A DNA stretch of 64,000 bases from Chryseobacterium indologenes (GTDB lineage Bacteria; Bacteroidota; Bacteroidia; Flavobacteriales; Weeksellaceae). Below the pieces are notes generated by a model. It ran no database searches and was not told the origin of the DNA. It saw only the letters and a list, made by a program, of their open reading frames with translations. A program made the translations under genes and the position numbers. The stretch is taken from NCBI GenBank assembly GCA_002439165.1, contig DJTE01000033.1:186001-250000 (forward strand). Direction: 5' to 3'. Positions 43,323 to 51,628 of this stretch are shown piece by piece; position 1 is the stretch's first letter, and every line of letters begins with the position of its first letter.

Positions 43323-43346
43323 CAACTTAAAATTTCTTAGTAAACA

Positions 43347-45266
43347 ATGATAAAAATTACACTTCCAGACAACAGCGTCAGAGAGTTCGAAGGAGAAGTT
43401 ACTCCTTTAGATGTGGCAAAATCTATCAGCGAGGGATTGGCTAGAAATACCATTTCCGCAGTTGTAAACGGTAAACAGGTAGAAACCACCACACCTATAA
43501 CGACGGATTCAACGGTACAGCTGCTTACCTGGAATGATGATCTTGGAAAGAAAGCTTTCTGGCATTCTTCTGCCCACCTGCTGGCGCAGGCTATCCTTGA
43601 GTTTTATCCTAATGCTAAGCTGACCATTGGTCCTGCTATTGAAAGCGGATTCTATTATGATGTAGACTTCGGAGACGAAAGCTTATCTGAAAAAGACTTT
43701 GAGAAGATTGAAAAGAAAGTTTTGGAAAATGCCAAAAAAGGTTCAACATTCTCGCTATACCCTGTTTCTAAAGAAGAAGCATTAAAAGTTTATGCAGATA
43801 ATCCTTATAAAGTAGAACTGATCTCTAATCTGAATGACGGAGAGATCACTTTTGTAACTCATGATGATTTCACGGATCTATGCCGTGGAGGCCACATTCC
43901 TAATACCGGCATCGTAAAAGCGGTTAAAATTCTAAACGCGGCAGGAGCTTACTGGAGAGGAAATGAGAAAAACCCACAGCTGACAAGAGTTTACGGTATT
44001 TCTTTCCCTAAACAGAAAGATCTTACCGAGTATCTTGAAAGACTGGAAGAGGCTAAAAGAAGAGACCACAGAAAACTAGGTAAAGAACTTGGAATTTTTG
44101 CATTTTCTGAGAAAGTAGGTGCCGGGCTGCCGTTATGGCTGCCAAAAGGAACCGCTTTGAGAAGAAAACTGGAGAATTTCCTTTCTGCTGCTCAGAAAAA
44201 AGGCGGTTATGAATTCGTAATGTCTCCGCATATCGGGGCTAAAGAGTTGTATGTAACTTCCGGGCACTGGGATAAATACGGAGCGGACAGCTTTCAGCCG
44301 ATCAAAACACCGAATGAGGGTGAAGAATTCATGCTGAAGCCAATGAACTGTCCTCACCACTGCGAAATCTATAAAACTTCACAATGGAGTTACAGGGATC
44401 TTCCGAAAAGATATGCAGAATTCGGAACCGTATACCGGTATGAGCAGAGTGGAGAACTTCACGGGCTGACAAGAGTTCGCGGGTTTACTCAGGATGACGC
44501 TCACCTATTCTGTACTCCGGATCAGCTTTTAGGAGAATTTGAAGCGGTAATTGATCTTGTTCTTTATGTGTTCAGATCTTTAGGTTTTGAGGATTTTGTA
44601 ACACAGGTTTCTTTAAGAGACCCTGAAAACAGAGAAAAATATATCGGATCTGACGAGAACTGGGAAAAAGCGGAAAATGCCATCATTACTGCGGCTAAAA
44701 ACAAGAACCTTAAAACGGTGATAGAATACGGTGAAGCAGCCTTCTACGGTCCGAAACTGGATTTCATGGTGAAAGATGCCTTAGGAAGAAGATGGCAGCT
44801 GGGTACGATCCAGGTAGACTACAATTTACCGGAAAGATTTGACCTTCACTACATCGGAAACGATAATGAGAAGCACAGACCGGTAATGATCCACAGAGCC
44901 CCATTCGGTTCTATGGAGCGTTTTATCGCGATCCTTCTGGAGAATACCGCAGGAGATTTCCCGTTATGGCTGAGCCCTGACCAGTTTATTATTCTTCCGA
45001 TCAGTGAAAAATATGTAGATTATGCAAAAAAAGTTTCACAATTTTTGGAAAATCACGATATTAGCGGTCAGATTGACGACAGAAATGAGAAGACCGGTAA
45101 AAAGATCCGTGATGCTGAATTGAACAAGATTCCATTCATGCTGGTAGTAGGTGAAAATGAAGAAAAAGACGGCACAATTTCTGTAAGAAGACGTGGTGAA
45201 GGAGACCTCGGAGTGATGAATATGGAGGATTTTGTTTCTTATTTCAAGAAAGAGTCTGCCATCTAA
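43347..45266 (+). CDS. thrS: Threonyl-tRNA synthetase
   Basis: Class II synthetase charging tRNA-Thr, 639 residues. Domains in order: TGS (about 1-60), editing/SAD domain (about 75-225; HSSAHLLAQA and the zinc-type pocket), catalytic core (about 240-535) and anticodon-binding domain (about 540-639). Zinc-ligand Cys335 is in MNCPHHCEIY (E. coli Cys334), and motif 2 is RYAEFGTVYRYEQSGELHGLTRVRGFTQDD. It is followed by infC; the two are often linked. Confidence 0.97.
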   Translation: MIKITLPDNSVREFEGEVTPLDVAKSISEGLARNTISAVVNGKQVETTTPITTDSTVQLLTWNDDLGKKAFWHSSAHLLAQAILEFYPNAKLTIGPAIESGFYYDVDFGDESLSEKDFEKIEKKVLENAKKGSTFSLYPVSKEEALKVYADNPYKVELISNLNDGEITFVTHDDFTDLCRGGHIPNTGIVKAVKILNAAGAYWRGNEKNPQLTRVYGISFPKQKDLTEYLERLEEAKRRDHRKLGKELGIFAFSEKVGAGLPLWLPKGTALRRKLENFLSAAQKKGGYEFVMSPHIGAKELYVTSGHWDKYGADSFQPIKTPNEGEEFMLKPMNCPHHCEIYKTSQWSYRDLPKRYAEFGTVYRYEQSGELHGLTRVRGFTQDDAHLFCTPDQLLGEFEAVIDLVLYVFRSLGFEDFVTQVSLRDPENREKYIGSDENWEKAENAIITAAKNKNLKTVIEYGEAAFYGPKLDFMVKDALGRRWQLGTIQVDYNLPERFDLHYIGNDNEKHRPVMIHRAPFGSMERFIAILLENTAGDFPLWLSPDQFIILPISEKYVDYAKKVSQFLENHDISGQIDDRNEKTGKKIRDAELNKIPFMLVVGENEEKDGTISVRRRGEGDLGVMNMEDFVSYFKKESAI

Positions 45267-45354
45267 ATAAAAAAATTAAAGTATTGAGAAATTCAGCAGA
45301 TTAATCTCTCATTCTTTTGATAAAATAGTAATTAACCAATAAAATTATAATACA

Positions 45355-45915
45355 ATAGCACAAAGATTTAACAACAGGGGCCCACAGAGACGTCCGGTAC
45401 AGGAGGACGCACACTTGATCAACGATAAAATTCGTGTGAGAGAGCTTCGTTTAGTGGGCGATAACGTAGAGCCGGGAGTTTATCCAATTGATAAAGCAAG
45501 ACAGCTTGCCACAGAGCAGGAGCTTGATCTGGTAGTAATCTCCGATAAGGCTGAGCCTTTTATTGCAAGGATATTAGACTATAAGAAGTTTTTATACGAG
45601 CAAAAGAAAAAGCAGAAGGAACTTAAAGCCAAGCAGGTGAAGGTAGTGGTAAAAGAGATCCGTTTCGGGCCTCAGACAGATGACCACGATTATGAATTCA
45701 AGAAGAAGCATGCTGAAAAATTCCTTGAAGAAGGTTCAAAATTAAAGACCTACGTATTTTTTAAAGGACGTTCTATTATCTTTAAAGACCAGGGAGAAAT
45801 CTTACTTCTGAAACTAGCCCAGGAACTGGAGCACGTTGGGAAAGTAGACCAGCTTCCCAAATTGGAAGGAAAGAGAATGATCATGATGATGAGTCCTAAA
45901 AAACCGGCTAAATAA
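45355..45915 (+). CDS. infC: Translation initiation factor IF-3, probable AUA start
   Basis: IF-3 guards start-codon selection on the 30S subunit. The conserved body begins LINDKIRVRELRLVG. A start at TTG 45415 would leave nothing before this, whereas E. coli IF-3 has about 13 residues there. The frame stays open upstream to a TAA at 45340 with no ATG, GTG or other TTG; the fitting initiator is ATA at 45355-45357, giving 20 extra residues with a basic RRPVQED-type stretch typical of flavobacterial IF-3. E. coli infC uses AUU and is autoregulated because IF-3 rejects non-standard starts; the same control is likely here. Total 186 residues. A terminator follows. Confidence 0.85.
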   Translation: MAQRFNNRGPQRRPVQEDAHLINDKIRVRELRLVGDNVEPGVYPIDKARQLATEQELDLVVISDKAEPFIARILDYKKFLYEQKKKQKELKAKQVKVVVKEIRFGPQTDDHDYEFKKKHAEKFLEEGSKLKTYVFFKGRSIIFKDQGEILLLKLAQELEHVGKVDQLPKLEGKRMIMMMSPKKPAK

Positions 45916-45920
45916 AATAT

Positions 45921-45956
45921 AAAAGCTACCTCAAACGGGGTAGCTTTCTTTTTTTA
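45921..45956 (+). terminator. Terminator of infC
   Basis: AAAGCTACC / GGTAGCTTT stem, loop TCAAACGG, then TTTTTTT. It separates infC from the downstream ribosomal genes. Confidence 0.85.
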
Positions 45957-46165
45957 CCGTTATTCTGCTCTGCAATGCAGATATTTTATCAATTCATACC
46001 CGAATAACGAATCCTTTTCATAAGGTTTAAACAGATCCTGTTTTATTAATTAATCTTAAATATTATCCTACATCAATATTCTGTGAAAGAATTAGCCCTA
46101 GATTTGCTGTACTCTCAATAAAACCGAAATATTCATCAAAATATTAATCACTAAAAAGCAGAACA

Positions 46166-46990
46166 ATGAGCACATTTCAATTAAAAGACGGAACAGAGAT
46201 TTATTACAAAGACTGGGGAAAAGGACAGCCTGTATTTTTTCATCACGGATGGCCGCTATCCGGAGATGATTGGGACACCCAGATGTTTTTCTTCCTTGAA
46301 AAGGGTTTTCGTGTTATTGCCCATGACCGGAGAGGGCATGGAAGATCCAGCCAGGTAGAAACAGGGCATGATATGGACACTTATGCTTCTGATGTGGCAG
46401 AACTTACAGAATTTCTGGATTTAAAGGATGCTATTCACGTTGGCCATTCTACCGGAGGTGGAGAAGCTATCCGCTATGCCGCAAAATACGGAGGTAACGG
46501 AAGAGTTTCAAAAGTGGTATTGATCAGTGCAGTACCTCCTGTCATGGTGCAGAGCGAGAGCAATCCTGAGGGAACTCCTATTTCTGTATTTGATGAGATC
46601 CGCTACAATACAGCCAATAACAGATCCCAGTTTTATATCGATATTACGCTTCCTTTCTACGGATTTAACAGAGAAGGCGCCAATGTATCTGAAGGAATCC
46701 GCAGAAACTGGTGGAGACAGGGAATGATGGGGTCTATTAAGGCGCACTACGATTGTGTTAAAGTTTTCTCCGAAACAGACTTTACGGAAGATCTTAAAAG
46801 TGTGGATTTCCCTGTACTGGTAATGCATGGAGAAGATGACCAGATTGTACCTTATAAAGATGCAGGCGTTAAATCGGCACAGCTTCTGAAGAACGGTAAG
46901 CTCATCACTTATCCCGGATTCCCTCACGGTATGCCGACCACGGAAGCGGAAACGATCAATAAGGACCTGCTGGAGTTTTTCAATTCATAG
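46166..46990 (+). CDS. Alpha/beta hydrolase, non-haem chloroperoxidase-like
   Basis: A 274-residue alpha/beta hydrolase of the cofactor-free haloperoxidase/esterase group. Catalytic triad Ser95 (GHSTGG), Asp225 (HGEDDQIVPY) and His254 (FPHGMPTT); the oxyanion-hole HHGWPLSG motif is at 26-33. Real substrates of this group are usually esters or lactones. It is inserted between infC and rpmI, which are normally adjacent, and has terminators on both sides, so it is a separate transcript. Confidence 0.92.
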   Translation: MSTFQLKDGTEIYYKDWGKGQPVFFHHGWPLSGDDWDTQMFFFLEKGFRVIAHDRRGHGRSSQVETGHDMDTYASDVAELTEFLDLKDAIHVGHSTGGGEAIRYAAKYGGNGRVSKVVLISAVPPVMVQSESNPEGTPISVFDEIRYNTANNRSQFYIDITLPFYGFNREGANVSEGIRRNWWRQGMMGSIKAHYDCVKVFSETDFTEDLKSVDFPVLVMHGEDDQIVPYKDAGVKSAQLLKNGKLITYPGFPHGMPTTEAETINKDLLEFFNS

Positions 46991-47016
46991 ATTTCAGTTA
47001 TACCATAAATAAACCT

Positions 47017-47046
47017 ACTGCAGACAGGCTGTCTGCAGTTTTTTTT
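47017..47046 (+). terminator. Terminator of the hydrolase gene
   Basis: ACTGCAGACA / TGTCTGCAGT perfect stem with a GGC loop and TTTTTTTT. Confidence 0.9.
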
Positions 47047-47198
47047 CACCATATCATCAGGTTGGTTATAAGATTGACAGTGCTGATTTTCAATACAGAA
47101 CTGTTCAGAATAATGATAAAATCAGAATTTCTATTATTCTTAAAAAATAATATCTCAACACATTCCCGGAGACAGGGGCGAAATTAAATCTTTTTTCG

Positions 47199-47206
47199 TA
47201 TCTTTG
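47199..47206 (+). promoter_or_regulatory. -7 element TATCTTTG of rpmI-rplT
   Basis: Perfect TAnnTTTG match. The predicted leader of about 70 bases contains a hairpin TTCCTAA / TTAGGAA at 47217-47235, a possible site for autoregulation by L20; the latter is inference. Confidence 0.55.
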
Positions 47207-47280
47207 CAAACTGTTATTCCTAAGTAATTTAGGAACCATGGACAAGATATTGATAACAAAAACAATAAAAAAGCAAAACA

Positions 47281-47478
47281 ATGCCAAAATTAAAAACGAA
47301 ATCAGGTGCTAAGAAACGTTTTGCTCTTACCGGATCTGGTAAGATCAAAAGAAAAAATGCTTTCAAAAGCCACATCTTAACTAAGAAAGAAACTAAGCAG
47401 AAGAGAAATCTTACGCAGACTTCTTACGTTGCTGCTGTGGACACAAAGAGCGTTCTACGTCAATTAGCCATTAAGTAG
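47281..47478 (+). CDS. rpmI: 50S ribosomal protein L35
   Basis: A 65-residue basic ribosomal protein; MPKLKTKSGAKKRF and the SHILTKKETKQKRNL motif are family signatures. It is followed by rplT after 118 bases, as is standard. Confidence 0.97.
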   Translation: MPKLKTKSGAKKRFALTGSGKIKRKNAFKSHILTKKETKQKRNLTQTSYVAAVDTKSVLRQLAIK

Positions 47479-47596
47479 TTTTTATAAATCTATATCCGGT
47501 TTATAAGAATTCAAAACAAATTCAAAATTTTAACCCTGAAACGGAGCCACTAAGAGAATTTTATATTCCGCCCTTTTCAAAAAAACAATTTAAATT

Positions 47597-47941
47597 ATGC
47601 CTAGATCAGTAAATGCAGTAGCTTCAAGAGCTCGCAGAAAGAAAATTTTTAAGCAAGCTAAAGGTTTTTTCGGTAGAAGAAAGAACGTTTGGACGGTAGC
47701 TAAAAATGCGGTAGAAAAAGCAATGCAATATGCTTACCGCGGAAGAAAAGAGAAAAAGAGAAATTTCAGAGCACTTTGGATCACTCGTATCAATGCGGGT
47801 ACAAGAGAGCACGGAATGTCTTACTCTCAGTTTATGGGAGCTCTTAAAAAGAACAACATTGAGCTTAACAGAAAAGTTTTAGCAGATTTAGCAATGAATC
47901 ACCCTGAAGCTTTCAAAGCTGTTGTAGATCAAGTAAAATAA
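47597..47941 (+). CDS. rplT: 50S ribosomal protein L20
   Basis: A 114-residue basic protein that binds 23S rRNA early in assembly and in other bacteria represses its own operon. MPRSVNAVASRARRKKIFKQ and RDxRALWITRINA-type FRALWITRINAG are diagnostic. A terminator follows. Confidence 0.97.
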   Translation: MPRSVNAVASRARRKKIFKQAKGFFGRRKNVWTVAKNAVEKAMQYAYRGRKEKKRNFRALWITRINAGTREHGMSYSQFMGALKKNNIELNRKVLADLAMNHPEAFKAVVDQVK

Positions 47942-47965
47942 TGTAGAACTTTTGTTATCAATATG

Positions 47966-47993
47966 AATCCCGGGCTTTTGTCCGGGATTTTTC
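47966..47993 (+). terminator. Terminator of rplT
   Basis: AATCCCGG / CCGGGATT stem, loop GCTTTTGT, TTTTT tail. Confidence 0.85.
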
Positions 47994-48146
47994 TGTTCAG
48001 AAAATTACTTTCAGCTTTGGGACCAGTCCCCTACAAAAAAGTTGTAAAAAAATTCTGCTAAAGCAAATAAATTATGGCCGCAGCTATATTTTCCCTGAAA
48101 TTCATTTTTTAGCCCGGATCCGGATTAAGGAGTTTAAGCACAACAG

Positions 48147-48285
48147 GTGGGAAGCCGGAAGAACAAGGCCGGAAGTTACCTCTAATCATAAATACTGAAA
48201 GCTGCTGTAAAATCAAATTAACTTAAAAAAAAGATACGTCTGTTATGAACGATCTTCAGAGTTCCTTCCTTCATCTTCCCACTTC
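48147..48285 (-). repeat. Dispersed intergenic repeat family B, copy 2
   Basis: Flanked by the inverted repeat GTGGGAAG (48147) / CTTCCCAC (ends 48282). It matches copy 1 (20806-20938) in the opposite orientation: the block at 48189-48218 (ATACTGAAA, TGTAAAATCAAA) and ACGATCTTCAGAG at about 48249. No reading frame. The remainder of the 47994-48484 spacer is AT-rich, holding only the M28 promoter element. Confidence 0.6.
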
Positions 48286-48442
48286 AATTATATCAATGAA
48301 AAATTATCATTATAAATTGAGTTTTTAAAGTAAAAAATAAACATAAATGAAAATAATAGTGAATAATTTATTTGTCATTATTCAATAAAAATTACAGGAA
48401 AGAATCTTTGGTTTTTATGAAATAAAATCCGTTTTTATTATC

Positions 48443-48450
48443 TACATTTG
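48443..48450 (+). promoter_or_regulatory. -7 element TACATTTG of the first M28 gene
   Basis: TAnnTTTG match 34 bases before the GTG start at 48485. Confidence 0.45.
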
Positions 48451-48484
48451 CTGAATTATTGAATCTGTAAAATTTTATCTAAAA

Positions 48485-49669
48485 GTGAAAAAAATAACGA
48501 CTATTATCCTTCTTTCCTTATCGGCTTACAGCCTTCACGGTCAAAATTTTATTCAGGCTTATCAGGACAGAGCGAACAAGGTCTCCCAAACCAATATAAC
48601 ATCCAATCTTCAGGCATTTGCTGATTTAGGCGTAAAAACAACCGGTTCAGCAGCCAATACAAATGCTTTCAACTGGATCAAAAATAAATATCTTTCCTAT
48701 GGTTATACCGCCGGACAGATTGTAGAGGATCCTTTTACTTTTGATTATAATAATTCTACAATAAGTTCGAAGAATCTTGTTATTACCAAAACAGGAACGC
48801 TTTATCCCAATACCTATGTGATTATCTGTGCACATTATGATACCATAGCAGGACCTGGTGTGAACGATAACGGCAGCGGTACCTCTATTCTTCTGGAAGC
48901 TGCCAGGATCCTGAAAAATGTTCCTACCGACTATTCTATAAAATTTATTCATTTTTCCGGAGAGGAACAGGGGCTTTACGGAAGCGAACATTATGCAAAC
49001 GAAGTGGTTTATCAGAATAACAGCCGTAATATTGATGTAAAGCTGGTATTCAATATAGATCAGGTAGGAGGCCAGCTGGGCAATAACAATACTACGATCA
49101 AATGTGAGAGAGATATCAGCGGGCTGACCACCAACAATGCCATGTCTAACCAGATCACCCAGGAGCTGGCTACCTGCACGGAATTATATTCTCCGTTACA
49201 GACTGTGATCACCAATGCCTATTCATCAGATTATATCCCATTTGAACAGAAAAATGAGGTGATTACCGGTTTTTATGAAAATATACAGAGTTCCCGCCCT
49301 CATACACCGAATGATACTTTTGCCAATGTAGATCCTGTGTATGTTTATAAAATAGGTAAAGCAGCTGTGGGGGCCCTTCAGCATTTTGCTTCTGCTTCCA
49401 GTGTATTGGGAACTGAGGAAGTGCATACTGAAAATTCACTGACTGCCGTAAAAATATATCCTAATCCGGCGAAAGATGCTCTCCATATTGAAATGCCTGA
49501 AAACATTAAGAACTTTCATGTAGAAATCAGTGATATGAATGGCCGCCTTCTGTTGAATTCAAAAGATGAAAACAAAATAGCGACCTCAGGGCTGGCCGGC
49601 GGAATGTACATGGTTACTGTAAAATCCGATAAAAGTACCGTGACCAGAAAGGTCATTATTGAAAAATAG
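48485..49669 (+). CDS. Secreted M28 family aminopeptidase-like protein, T9SS cargo (copy 1)
   Basis: A 394-residue secreted zinc peptidase with a GTG start (no ATG fits the signal peptide KKITTIILLSLSAYSLHG). M28 metal ligands: His117 and Asp119 (CAHYD), Asp128 (GVNDNGSG), Glu160/161 (HFSGEEQG) as base and ligand, and a later Asp/His in the SSDYIPFEQ region. A T9SS sorting domain (VKIYPNPAKDALHIE ... VIIEK) covers about 320-394. It is tandemly duplicated: the next gene starts 18 bases on. Confidence 0.93.
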   Translation: MKKITTIILLSLSAYSLHGQNFIQAYQDRANKVSQTNITSNLQAFADLGVKTTGSAANTNAFNWIKNKYLSYGYTAGQIVEDPFTFDYNNSTISSKNLVITKTGTLYPNTYVIICAHYDTIAGPGVNDNGSGTSILLEAARILKNVPTDYSIKFIHFSGEEQGLYGSEHYANEVVYQNNSRNIDVKLVFNIDQVGGQLGNNNTTIKCERDISGLTTNNAMSNQITQELATCTELYSPLQTVITNAYSSDYIPFEQKNEVITGFYENIQSSRPHTPNDTFANVDPVYVYKIGKAAVGALQHFASASSVLGTEEVHTENSLTAVKIYPNPAKDALHIEMPENIKNFHVEISDMNGRLLLNSKDENKIATSGLAGGMYMVTVKSDKSTVTRKVIIEK

Positions 49670-49687
49670 ACACCCCCTACCCATCAT

Positions 49688-50869
49688 ATGAAAAAACTTA
49701 CCACTATTTTAATGGCATCATTTGTATTCCAAAACATGGGTGCCCAGAATTTTATTCAGGCTTACAAAGACAGGGCTGATATGGTTTCGCAAACCAATAT
49801 CACCACCAATCTGCAGGATTTTGCCAATTTAGGCATTAAGACAACAGGATCTGTAAATAATGCCAATGCACTCAACTGGATCAAAAATAAGTACCTTTCT
49901 TATGGTTATTCTGCCTCCCAGATTGCGGAAGACCCTTTTACATTCAGCGGTACAAGCTCTAAAAACCTTGTCATTACCAAGACAGGAACGGTGTATCCCA
50001 ACAAATATGTGATTATCTGCGGGCATTTTGACAGCATCTACGGTCCCGGTGTAAATGATAACGGGAGCGGAACGTCTATTATTCTGGAAGCAGCGAGGAT
50101 CCTGAGAAATGTACCTACGGAATATTCTATTAAATTCATTCATTTTTCGGGTGAAGAGCAGGGACTGAAAGGAAGTTACCATTATGCCAATAATATTGCT
50201 TATCAGGGAAATACAAGGGTTCTGGATATTAAACTGGTCTTCAATCTGGATCAGGTAGGCGGTGTTATGGGTAATGACAATAATGTAGTCTACTGTGATC
50301 AGGATCTGGGGGGATTAACGGGTAATAATGCGGCATCAGCAGCTGTAACGCAGCAGCTCAGAAACTGTACGGCACTCTACTCTCCTCTTCAGACAGAAGT
50401 TGATCCGGCTGAAGACACAGACTACATTCCGTTTGAAAGAAAAGGAGAAGTTATTACAGGCTTTTTTGAAAGAATTAGAAGCTCTTATCCTCACAGTGAT
50501 GAAGATACCTTTGAGAATACAGACCCTGTATATATTTATAAAATAGGAAAAGCATCTGTGGGGGCGCTTCAGCACTTTGCCGTAGCATCCACTTCCAACC
50601 TACTGATGGGAACACAGGAAAACGCTGCAAAATCAATTGAATCTGTTGTCATATACCCCAACCCTTCCAAAGATGTGATCTCCATTAAATTTCCCGGTAT
50701 GAAAGTAAAAGACCTGAGCTTTGAAATCACCGATCTGTCCGGGAGATCCCTTCTGAAGAAAGATAACGAAAGTGAAATCGATATCTCAGAACTGGCCAAC
50801 GGAGCTTATATTGGAATCATTAAAGCAGGAGATCAGAAAGCTGTTCGCAAAGTTCTAATAAACAGATAA
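49688..50869 (+). CDS. Secreted M28 family aminopeptidase-like protein, T9SS cargo (copy 2)
   Basis: A 393-residue paralog of the preceding protein, similar over its whole length. Signal peptide KKLTTILMASFVFQNMGA; His113 and Asp115 (CGHFD), Asp124 (GVNDNGSG) and HFSGEEQG are kept; T9SS domain VVIYPNPSKDVISIK to the end. Conserved throughout, so both copies are probably active. Co-transcribed with copy 1 and closed by a terminator at 50903-50929. Confidence 0.93.
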   Translation: MKKLTTILMASFVFQNMGAQNFIQAYKDRADMVSQTNITTNLQDFANLGIKTTGSVNNANALNWIKNKYLSYGYSASQIAEDPFTFSGTSSKNLVITKTGTVYPNKYVIICGHFDSIYGPGVNDNGSGTSIILEAARILRNVPTEYSIKFIHFSGEEQGLKGSYHYANNIAYQGNTRVLDIKLVFNLDQVGGVMGNDNNVVYCDQDLGGLTGNNAASAAVTQQLRNCTALYSPLQTEVDPAEDTDYIPFERKGEVITGFFERIRSSYPHSDEDTFENTDPVYIYKIGKASVGALQHFAVASTSNLLMGTQENAAKSIESVVIYPNPSKDVISIKFPGMKVKDLSFEITDLSGRSLLKKDNESEIDISELANGAYIGIIKAGDQKAVRKVLINR

Positions 50870-50902
50870 TTGAATACATTAAAATAAAGTAAAATATAAT
50901 AC

Positions 50903-50929
50903 AAAAGCAGGAATCATTTTCCTGCTTTT
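50903..50929 (+). terminator. Terminator of the M28 pair
   Basis: AAAAGCAGGA / TCCTGCTTTT stem with an ATCATTT loop. Confidence 0.85.
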
Positions 50930-51038
50930 CTCATTCATATTTATCGTTACATTTTACTTATAAATAACCTGCCATTATTTATAGAATCTCTAAAATGTTC
51001 AGTTGAGTGAAATGTAGTCGTTGGTTGATTACTTACTA

Positions 51039-51581
51039 TTATTTCACTTCTATTGTTTTAAAAATCTCTAAAAATATTTTTTTATTCGTCTCACTCAGAT
51101 CATTGCTTATGATGGCAAACTTACTTTTATGGCTGTTTATGCTGTCAAGATAAATTCCTATTGCCCCCTTTTTTTCTTTTTTAGGCAGCATCACCTGCGC
51201 TATATTTTTATTGATGGTATCGTAATAATAGTAATTATCATTGTAAATACCGTTTTTATAATCCTGTTCAAAATTCCTGGAATAATAAATCGTGGTCTCT
51301 TCAGACTTCACTTTATCATATATTTCTTTTTCGGGAGTAAGCGAATATTCTTCAACAAAAGGTTTATAATAAACACCTCTGTAAACGGAGCCTATTATTT
51401 TTTTACCTGAAACAATGTCATAAACCTCTGTATCTGTACTTTTTGCTTTAACCAAAGAAAAAGATGATGGTATTTTAAAGCTTACATTGCCTATTTTTTC
51501 TGTTTTGAAAGTATTACTCTCTTTTTTCTCGCAAGAGTTAAAGGCTATAAATATTAACGAAATAAAAAAGGATTTGTACAT
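51039..51581 (-). CDS. Lipoprotein of unknown function
   Basis: A lipoprotein of 180 residues from the Met at 51581 (the longer frame from 51617 would place the signal internally). MYKSFFISLIFIAFNSC is a good lipoprotein signal with Cys17 followed by EKKES, resembling a surface export signal. The mature part has no recognised domain; it is rich in Tyr, Lys, Ile and Asn. It lies 47 bases after the RHS protein gene (11 from the longer start), so it is likely co-transcribed with it. Confidence 0.65.
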   Translation of the reverse strand: MYKSFFISLIFIAFNSCEKKESNTFKTEKIGNVSFKIPSSFSLVKAKSTDTEVYDIVSGKKIIGSVYRGVYYKPFVEEYSLTPEKEIYDKVKSEETTIYYSRNFEQDYKNGIYNDNYYYYDTINKNIAQVMLPKKEKKGAIGIYLDSINSHKSKFAIISNDLSETNKKIFLEIFKTIEVK

Positions 51582-51628
51582 GGTTATATTCAGAGACATT
51601 TTATAATTTACAAACATAATTAAAATTA

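Noticed and set aside
47238..47312. Short upstream frame overlapping rpmI
   Set aside because: It reads out of frame into rpmI and has no conserved composition; it is more likely chance in the A-rich leader.
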